DNA of 64,000 nucleotides from Begonia masoniana (lineage: Eukaryota > Streptophyta > Magnoliopsida > Cucurbitales > Begoniaceae). A program made the translations under genes and the position numbers. The notes below the pieces were generated by a model that did not search any database, was not told the DNA's origin, and worked only from the letters and a program-made list of their open reading frames with translations. The stretch covers positions 23,933,278 to 23,997,277 of the forward strand of contig CM039508.1 of the NCBI GenBank assembly GCA_022432975.1, in the 5' to 3' direction. Positions 56,453 through 64,000 of the stretch are shown here, in pieces. Every line of letters starts with the position of its first letter. The first letter of the stretch is position 1.

Positions 56453-57733
56453 TCTGGAGTTAGCGGCAGTTGTTTATGCACTGAAGGTATGGAGACACCA
56501 CTTGTATGAGCAATTATGTGAGGTGTTTTCGGATCACAAAAGCTTGAAGTACATATTTACCCAGAAAGAGTTAAACATGAAACAAAGGCGGTGGTTAGGA
56601 TTTGTGAAAGATTACGATGTTGAGATTAAATACCACCCGGAGAAAGCTAACGTGGTAGCCGATGCATTGAGCAGGATGCCAGCTACTATGCAACCAACTA
56701 TGTCGGCTGTATCAATGCCTTTGAGGACAAAGATTCAGAAGTTCGATATGGAGATAGTTTCTGGGCTATCGGCCATGCTAACGGACTTGACACTACGACC
56801 CACCATCCTGGACTGAATTAAAGAAGCCCAGAAGATCAATTCAAAGAAAATGGCTGATATAGTAAGCAAGTTACCTATAGCCTCTTCCAATTTCAGTTAT
56901 TCGGGAGGTGGTATTCTGAAGTTCAAAGATAGGTGGTATGTTCCGAGAGACGAAGAGCTACGAAGGAACATCTTGTCGAAAGCCTACTCGTCTTCTTTCT
57001 CTGTGCATCCTGGAAGCACGAAAATGTATCAGGACTTGAAACTTCACTTCTGGTGGCCAAATATGAAGAACGAAGTAGCCAAGTATGTGGAGTCTTGCAT
57101 GATATGTCAACAAGTCAAAGTTGAACATCAACGACCAGGTGGAACGCTTCAGCCTCTTCCGATCCCTGAATGGAAGTGGGAGAATATCACTATGGACTTC
57201 GTTGTTGGCCTACCGAGGACGGCTAAGGGCCATAATAGCATATGAGTTATAGTAGACAGATTGACGAAGTTGGCCCATTTTCTACCTGTGAAGACGACGT
57301 TCTCCATGGATCAGTATGCAGAGCTATACATTAGCGAGATCATCAACCTGCAAGGGGTGCATGTATCAATTGTATCTGACCGGGACCCTAGATTTACGTC
57401 AAGGTTTTGGAAAAGCTTGCAAAACTCCTTGGGTACCAAGTTAAATTTCAGCACTGCATTTCATCCACAAACTGACGGACAATCCGAGAGAACGATTCAG
57501 ATACTGGAAGATATGTTAAGGTCTTGTGTGCTGGAATTTCATGCTCCTTGGAGTAGATATCTACCGCTTGTGGAGTTCGCTTACAACAATAGCTACCAGA
57601 CTACGATCGGTATGGCTCCATATGAAGCTTTTTATGGTAGAAAATGAAAATCTCCATTATGTTGGGATGAAGTTGGAGAATCCAGACTTGTCGGCCCCGA
57701 GTTATTACAGCAAATGTCTGAGGTGATTGCTAC
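56453..57733 (+). pseudogene. Element C RNase H end and integrase core
   Basis: Resumes [32 protein letters not shown] and the tether [18 protein letters not shown]. Integrase zinc region: VHPGSTKMYQDLKLHFWWPN and CMICQQVK. Core: MDFVVGLPRT (D at 57196-57198), SDRDPRFTSRFW (D at 57378-57380) and TDGQSERTIQ (E at 57486-57488), with the expected 35 residues between the last two. Stops: TGA 56814-56816, TGA 57243-57245, TGA 57645-57647. Cut at 57733 by element E; the reading continues at 10102. Confidence 0.9.
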
Positions 57734-57960
57734 TGTAGCGACCCTAACACTGTACCCTTAATTTTCCCGCATTATTTTTTTTATATCCTTATAAACTTTA
57801 AGGTTAACGTTTAAGTGGAAAACAATTTGAAAATCCTTTAATAAAACGTATTTAAAGTAAAGAAAAACTAAAGAAAACATTTAAATAAAAACTTAAAACA
57901 ATTTATAAAACAATAAAACCATCGGTCGAGGGCAGAAGGGATAATTGTCCCGAAAATACA

Positions 57961-58150
57961 GGGCGATCGATCGCCCCTTTGGCAGGCGATCGATCGCCAA
58001 CCATGAAAATGGAGGGGCGATCGTTCGCCCCTCACACCGGCGATCGATCGCCACACTGTCTGGATTTTTCCAGAGAGTGGCAACCTTAGTTGCCGATCGA
58101 TCCCCTCCTCAGGCGATCGACCAACAAACTCCTTGGAATCCGAAATTCCA
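57961..58150 (-). repeat. GATCGATC palindrome cluster in the E LTR
   Basis: Several GGCGATCGATCGCC-type palindromes plus inverted CTGGA...TCCAG pairs. The same block is at 7783-7945 in LTR A, and a related one at 59752-59960 in B'. Confidence 0.75.
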
Positions 58151-58676
58151 GGGAGTTTGCCCCTCCCTTTTTCTTTCTTCCCCGGCATATACATACACCT
58201 AACTTCCAATTTCTTCCTCAATTATCACTAAGACACTTAACATAAAATAATTCATAACTTCACTCATTTTATCTTTCATCAAATCACCAAATAAACAACC
58301 CGAAACATATCCTAAAACGTGTTTAAAAACATAGTAAACTTTCGTAAAAACTAACTGCGTGGATCGGTTTAAAACCAAACGAAATCCCTAAGAAATTTAA
58401 CAATCCAGCAATTCACTAAACGACAGGTTTAACAAAACGTTTTATAAAACATCAATCCATTATCCAGATCCAAACAACCTAAAATGTATCTATCTCTATA
58501 ATATCCTATCTAATCCACCATCAACCCAAAATAACCCGAACACCCTCAAAACTCTTACTTACATCCCCACGGGTCAAAATGCGCACCAACTGCTCAGCAC
58601 ACACCCACGGGCCATCTTTCTTCAACTGCTCATTCTTCGGGTGGAGGGATCTCGTCCTCACCTGTCTCGAAATCAC

Positions 58677-59295
58677 CTACACCATACAGACAACTATGAG
58701 CTAAAGGCTCAGCAAGTTTCGTAAATGCAGATGCATGCTGTGCATATGAAGTTCAGAAATCATGCAACATTTTCTTATCATTACGTCGCAGACAGAATGT
58801 CACCGAGGTCTCAGCCTATTAGATGGAGAGGACACGTCCCGTGGTCAGACAACCCTCTCCACCTAACCGGGGGGGGGGGGGGGGGGGGTAAACGCTTACA
58901 TCCGTACACAGCCGTGCCTGAGCCCCACCTCGCATGACCAGATAACAGATTACGTAGGTTCATTTCGTTATAGGCGATGTGGTATTGTGACAGACCCCTT
59001 TTGTTCTACACAATAGATCAATAGCCCCCTTTCGGGCCACATCTCTTTTCATGAAAACATAGTGTTGAAATTCATTTTCTATGCATAATTGAAAACCATG
59101 ATGCATGAACAATTACGTGCATAAAGTAAACATACGTCACATATACCATCGAGACAATAAAAAAACATAATCTATAAAAGAACTAATCCTAACTACCCAA
59201 CCAAAGCATTTAGACAAACAAATCAGCAAAGATCCTCGATATAACTTCGATGTACGGTGTAGGCCAATCAGCCATAGTAAGTCACGAGAACTTAC
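58677..59295 (-). promoter_or_regulatory. Intron-like module in the E LTR
   Basis: Minus strand: GCGAG|GTAAGTTC at 59295; hairpin TGAGC-CTTTA-GCTCA at 58711-58697; GTGTAG|GT with AG at 58678-58677, 32 nt from the branch-like A (58709). Confidence 0.5.
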
Positions 59296-59511
59296 CTCGC
59301 GTCCGTTGCAATTTTAGCTCCGTCCATGAGCGTTGTTCACCTAAGGCAAATTCACAACATTTGTCGTTGAAACGAGTTTAAACCGTTAAACGTCCAAATT
59401 AATGAAACCTTAACTAAAGAAATTTCCTAAAACTCTAATTTAGCTCATTGAGGCATTTAATCGAGCACCTTGCGCTCGTTATTCATAAAACTCCATTAAT
59501 GAGATTTCCCC

Positions 59512-62023
59512 TGTAACATCCCTAATACTGTACCCTTATTTTCCCCTATTATTTTTTTTTATCCTTATCCTATAAACTTGTAAACTTTTGAGTGAAAATT
59601 AAAATCGTTAACTAAATTGTTAAAAACGTTCGAAACTATTTTCAAAACTAATTAAACAAAACTTAAATCAATTGAAATAAAATAATTAAAATCAATTAAA
59701 TCATCGGCCAACAATCGAGGGACAGACGGGACATTTGTCCCCTAAAAGGTAGGGGCGATCGATCGCTCCATTGCTTGGCGATCGATCGCCCATTGCAAAA
59801 CTAAGGGGCGATCGATCGCCCCTCATTGTGGTGATCGATCGCCCATATAAAACTTTAGGGGCAATCGATCGCCCCACTCTCTGGAAAAATTCTAGAGAGT
59901 GGCGATCGCCTGCCGATCGATGGTGATCGATTGGTAGGTTCTCTGGAATTTTCATTCCAGAGAGCCACCTCTTTCCTATTTTCTAACTCTCCTGCACAGA
60001 ACTTCACAAATTTATCTTCTTCACCAATAAACACAATAACATCATAATTTAAACTCAATCAAAACGTATCCTAAATTCAAGCAACTTGCAACGAACTTTA
60101 CGTAATCCAACTGCGTGGATAGCTCAAAAACTCGAGCATATCCATGCATAACCTAATACATCTCCAAACATTTCTATAAAATCCAAATAAAACTCAGTAA
60201 AACGTTTTATAAAACTAGTTTATCAAAACATCTTTTAAATACTATCTAGAACCAATCATCCTAGAATGTTCTATCTATACAATTAAACTATCATTCTATA
60301 AGATTATCATGTTCCCAAAACATACATTCACTTCCTCACGGGTGAAAAAGGCGCCTCAACTGACCAACACACTCCCACGGGCCATCCTCAATCAACTGCA
60401 TCATTCCTCAGGTGGAGGGATCTCGTCCTCACCTTGCTCAATGTCACCTACACTATAAAGACATCTATGAGATAAAAATCTCAGTAAATTCTACGTAAAT
60501 GCCTATGTATGATCATGTATGCTCAATGCTATGAAAACCGTCCATGTCATTTCATATATCCATACGTGTCAGTCTATGGTTATCGAAAACGCTCGACAGA
60601 TAGATAGGGCACGTCAAGCAAATAGACAGCCCACACCATTTGAAGGGAGGAAAACCCGCTCACCACAGAACGCTAGGTCTGAACCTCATCCCCGATAACC
60701 CCATGTCATGGTTATTTACTGTGATACTTTACTTGCCTTTACAATGCATGTCCTTTTTATAAAATCAATGCGTAAATTCATTTTCATGACGTTTTGAAAC
60801 CATGATGCATGAACAGTTCAATATAAACATACATAAAGAGCATACCATCAAAACGCTACAAATACCATCAAAACACTACAACTACCGTCACAACAATCAA
60901 CCTATAAAGCAACCAAACCTAAACTACCCAACCAAAACGATTAGACAAAACAATGACCAATATGAACAATAAAGCACCAACGTATCCTCAACATCAAACT
61001 CGGCTTATGGTGTACGCCAATCGGCAACAGTAAGTCACGAGAACTTACCTCGTGCGCGTTGAACTTCAAGCTCCGTCCACGAGCGTTGTTCACCTAAGCA
61101 AATTAACAAAATTTGTCGTTAAAACGCGTTTAAACATTAAACATCCAAATTTACGAAATCTTTAACTAAGGAAATTTTCAAACTTCTAACTTAACTAATC
61201 GAGGAACTTTAACAATAATTAACGCTCGATACCTCGAAACCGCCATTAACGAGTTTTTCCAAAAACCCAAAATTTCTCAAACCCTAACCTTTCTCACCAA
61301 TCAATTTAACTTCGTCCAATAATGCTCGATACGTCCGTTATATTCACAACTACGGTAAACCTATCGATTTCAACCATAAATCACGTTTTTCACAAAACCC
61401 TAAACGAACCCTAATCATTTAAACTATGTAAAAATCGAAATAAACTCTCCTAAAACCTTAGAATCGTACCTAGGGTCGGGATTGGAGAAGAAAATGTGAA
61501 GGATCGGAGGTCGATCGGAGAGCGTCGGTCGCCAGAATGGAGAACGCCGTGAGGAAGAGAAACCGTCGCCTAGAAGTTTCGCTAGAGAGAAGGAGAGGAA
61601 TCGTGAAGAAATGAGGGAGAAAAGAGAGAAGTGTGGTTTTAATAAAAATTGACTTGGCAATTTACCATTTTACCCTTCTTTTGATTTTCTATCTGTTTCG
61701 TTATTTAGCTAACGATTCGGTTTCTCCAAACTTTCTTATTTCGCCAATAAATCCAACTTATTACTAGGGTTCCATTAAAACTGTCCGTTTGCAAAACGGA
61801 CCTCGTTTACTATTTTTACCACAACGTTCTTAATATTACGAGAAACGTAATTCTCGTAAAATTAGTGTTACAACACCTAAAATTCCCGAAATTTTTTGAA
61901 AATCCATATTAATTATTAGGATCGTAATAACGCTTTCTTTTCACGAAACCAACCTAAGTTGACATAATTACAAAATGCCATTATATTCTGGAATCACAAA
62001 ATCCCGTAAAACCGGGTGTTACA
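59512..62023 (-). mobile_element. Solo LTR B' (complete)
   Basis: 2512 bp, TGTAACACCCGG at 62023 to GGGATGTTACA at 59512 (minus strand), with exact TCCCC duplications at 59507-59511 and 62024-62028. 59893-62023 corresponds to 1-2131 at a constant offset of 59892. The module is at about 60448-61048, the palindrome cluster at 59752-59960. Confidence 0.94.
60448..61048 (-). promoter_or_regulatory. Intron-like module in LTR B'
   Basis: Same layout as 556-1156: AG|GTAAGTT, hairpin TGAGAT-TTTT-ATCTCA near 60483-60468, TGTAG. Confidence 0.5.
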
Positions 62024-62793
62024 TCCCCAAACCTCAAACATCCGATTTTTCAACTTCGACAACAAGCCTACTCATTATGTCGTCCAACAATTACGAATAC
62101 GTCTACTAAAGGCATTATCACACCAAACCTATCGATTTCTAACCCTAAATCACATTTTTAACGAAACCCTAAACGAAACCTAACCGTATAACTCCGTGTA
62201 AAATCGATAACTAAAGTCTGAAAAGTATAAAACCCTACCTAGAGTGTTGATTGGAGGAGGAAACACGAAGAACCGGAGTTGTCGGAGAGAAGCTTTGTCA
62301 ATGGAAGTGGAATCGCGCACGGAGGAGAGAAGAATTGCCTGGGAGGGAGAGGAAGAAATCGTGAAGTGCTGGAGAAGAAAAGGAAGTGTGATTTATTTAT
62401 AATATTGACTTGTCAAATGACCGTTTTGCCTTTCCTTTGATTTTCTATTTGTTTCGTCATTTGTTTCCTTATTTAGCTAACAATTCGGTTTCTCTAAATT
62501 TTCTTATTTCGCCAATAAATCCAACTTATTACTAAGGTTCCATTAAAACTGTCCGTACACAAAACGAAACTCATTTACTATTTTTACCACAACGTCCTTT
62601 AAATTACGAGAAACGTAATTCTCATAAAATTAGCGTTACAACTCCTAAAATTCCCAAAATTTTCTTAAAATCCGTATTAATTATTAGGATCGTGATAACG
62701 CTTTCTATTCGCAAAACGGACTTAATTTGACACATTTACAAAAATACCATTTATATATACTTTTAAAAATCCCGTAAAGAACTGGATGTTACA

Positions 62794-62806
62794 TTCCATC
62801 CACCTT
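62794..62806 (-). other. Polypurine tract of element E
   Basis: AAGGTGGATGGAA on the minus strand just before the 3' LTR start. Confidence 0.75.
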
Positions 62807-62833
62807 ATTTAAAATTTTGTCCTCAAAATTTGA

Positions 62834-64000
62834 TTACATAAACAATTCAGGATACTTAGCCATCATATCCTACTGTCGCTCCCAAGTAGCTTCTTCCACC
62901 TCGTGGTTCCGCCATAAGACTTTGACTAATGAAATTTCTTTGTTGAGCAATACCTTGATGGAAGACTCCAAAATACGTACCGGATTCTCCACATAAGTCA
63001 AGGTAGGCTGCACCTCGATCTCTCTTGCCTCCACGATATGCGATGGATCGCGCAAACACTTTCGAAGCATGGACACATGAAATACATTGTGGATACCTTC
63101 CATTGAAGCCCGAAGCTGCAGTCGATACGCCATCTTCCCGATCTTCTTCAAAATAGGGAAGGGTTCCACATATCGAGGGTTTAGCTTGCCCTTTCTCCCG
63201 AATCACATAACTCCCTTGAACAGAGAAATCTTCAAATAAACCTCATCACCTTCTTCAAATTCCAGTTCCCTCCGTCTCGTGTCAGCATAGCTCTTTTGTC
63301 GACTCTGAGCTATTTCAATACGCTGTCTAATAACAGCAATCTTCTCTGCCGTTTGCTGTAGAATCTCGGGACCAACAATACTAGCTTCGCCAACCACGTC
63401 CCAAGATAGCAGAGATCTACACTTTTGGCCATACAATGCCTCGTACGGAGCCATACCGATGGTAGCCTGGAAGCTATTGTTGTAAGAGAACTCGATCAGT
63501 GGCAAGTACCTGCCCCACGATCCCTGAAATTCTAACACACAAGCTCTGAGCATATCCTCCAGAATCTGATTCGTTCTCTCCGTCTGACCATCAGTCTGAG
63601 GATGAAATGCTGTGCTGAAATTTAACTGAGTTCTCATAGCTTTGTGCAGACTCTTCCAGAACTTCGATGTAAATCTCGGATCTTGGTCTGAGACAATAGA
63701 AACTGGTACTCCAAGCAGTCTAACAATCTCCTGTACATAAATCTCGGCGAGCTGATCCATAGAAGATGTCATCTTCACAGATAAGAAGTGAGCTGACTTT
63801 GTCAATCGGTCCACAATCACCCAGATGCCGTCATGCCCTTTCGTCGTCCTCGGGAGCCCCACAATAAAATCCATGGAGATCTGCTCCCATTTTCACTCCG
63901 GAATTGACAGTGGCTGTAATGTTCCAGCCGACCTCTGGTGTGCTCTGCCTTTACCTGTTGACAAACTAAAGAGGTTTCCACGTACTTGGTGACCTCTCTC
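62834..64000 (-). pseudogene. Element E integrase and chromodomain, partial
   Basis: Same protein as 2942-4108 and better preserved. Integrase core open from 63874 to 63203 with MDFIVGLPRTTKG, SDQDPRFTSKFW and TDGQTERTNQ (D, D, E), SWGRYLPLIEFSYNN and MAPYEALYGQKC. A frame change near 63200 leads to FPILKKIGKMAYRLQL, VHVSML-type block and a chromodomain ending EEATWERQ; stop at 62834-62836. The upstream zinc region and rest of Pol lie beyond the window. Where the left copy has TAG at about 3620 this one has Trp. Confidence 0.88.

Larger units (their letters stand above)
45747..57733 (+). mobile_element. Ty3/gypsy chromovirus C, 5' LTR to integrase
   Basis: 5' LTR, PBS, gag-pol up to the integrase core, where element E interrupts it (GCTAC at 57729-57733). 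The remaining integrase, chromodomain and 3' LTR are seen in contig 1 (10102-13099) and inverted in contig 2 (19994-25222). Insertion target is the hAT transposase gene: TTCAT at 45742-45746, reverse complement ATGAA at 19989-19993. Nested solo LTRs J and H are inside. Confidence 0.9.
57734..62793 (-). repeat. 3' LTR of element E, with solo LTR B' inside
   Basis: Minus strand: TGTAACATCCAGTT at 62793 to GGTCGCTACA at 57734. About 2.54 kb without B' and one TCCCC. Matches LTR A throughout (57734-59511 with 7556-9336; 62029-62793 with 2137-2901). The left flank GCTAC (57729-57733) is the same target as the right flank of A. Confidence 0.92.

Noticed and set aside
56280..56816. 178-residue frame starting in LTR H and continuing into RNase H
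   Set aside because: The first part is LTR sequence fused by chance to the resumed Pol frame after the insertion; only the part from 56453 is element C.
1..64000. tRNA, rRNA or other RNA genes
   Set aside because: I looked for tRNA-like and rRNA sequence and saw only primer-binding sites complementary to a tRNA 3' end.

Overview
This is plant nuclear DNA made almost entirely of transposable elements. The evidence is Ty3/gypsy chromoviruses with 2-3 kb LTRs and a chromodomain, a Ty1/copia element, a BED-type hAT transposon, a MULE-like element, and the C-terminal exons of a plant pectate lyase (the only host-type gene seen). Species cannot be decided from the sequence. C/T and G/A transitions dominate the decay of the coding regions, as expected for methylated heterochromatin.

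Two 100-base N runs (14039-14138, 31218-31317) divide the window into three contigs. Contig 1 (1-14038) holds, on the minus strand, gypsy element A (internal region 2902-7555, 5' LTR 7556-10101). A solo LTR (B, ending 2131) sits in its 3' LTR. A is followed by the 3' end of a plus-strand gypsy element C (integrase tail and chromodomain 10102-10604, 3' LTR from 10645, itself interrupted by LTR D). Contig 2 (14139-31217) holds a solo LTR (14536-16607), the 5' half of a hAT transposon with a MULE-like insertion in its leader, then an inverted copy of the C/D/A block of contig 1. Its last ~6 kb look like unpolished long-read sequence. Contig 3 (31318-64000) holds a 5'-truncated pectate lyase gene, a copia element (33297-40398) with a solo LTR in its 3' LTR, the 3' half of a hAT transposon (minus) broken by solo LTR F, and gypsy element C (45747-57733) with solo LTRs J and H inside it. 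C is interrupted at 57733 by element E, whose 3' LTR carries solo LTR B'. Positions 59893-64000 repeat positions 1-4108 in the same orientation.

Target-site duplications and reading frames fit one nested locus: hAT contains C, C contains A/E, and A/E contains B. The likely true order is contig 3(+), contig 1(+), contig 2(-), so much of the apparent palindrome and tandem duplication is probably scaffolding of overlapping or allelic contigs. Seven LTR insertions are solo LTRs with matching 5-bp duplications.

The most interesting biological signal is inside the LTRs. Eight sequence-diverged LTR groups (A/E, B, C, D, F, G, H, J, plus C-subgroup I) share an intron-like module: AG|GTAAGT, then 480-630 bp later a short hairpin starting CTNAG whose paired bases covary between groups, then TGTAG 32-35 nt beyond the putative branch-point A. 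I found no prokaryotic-type system, CRISPR array, RNA gene or intact host gene.
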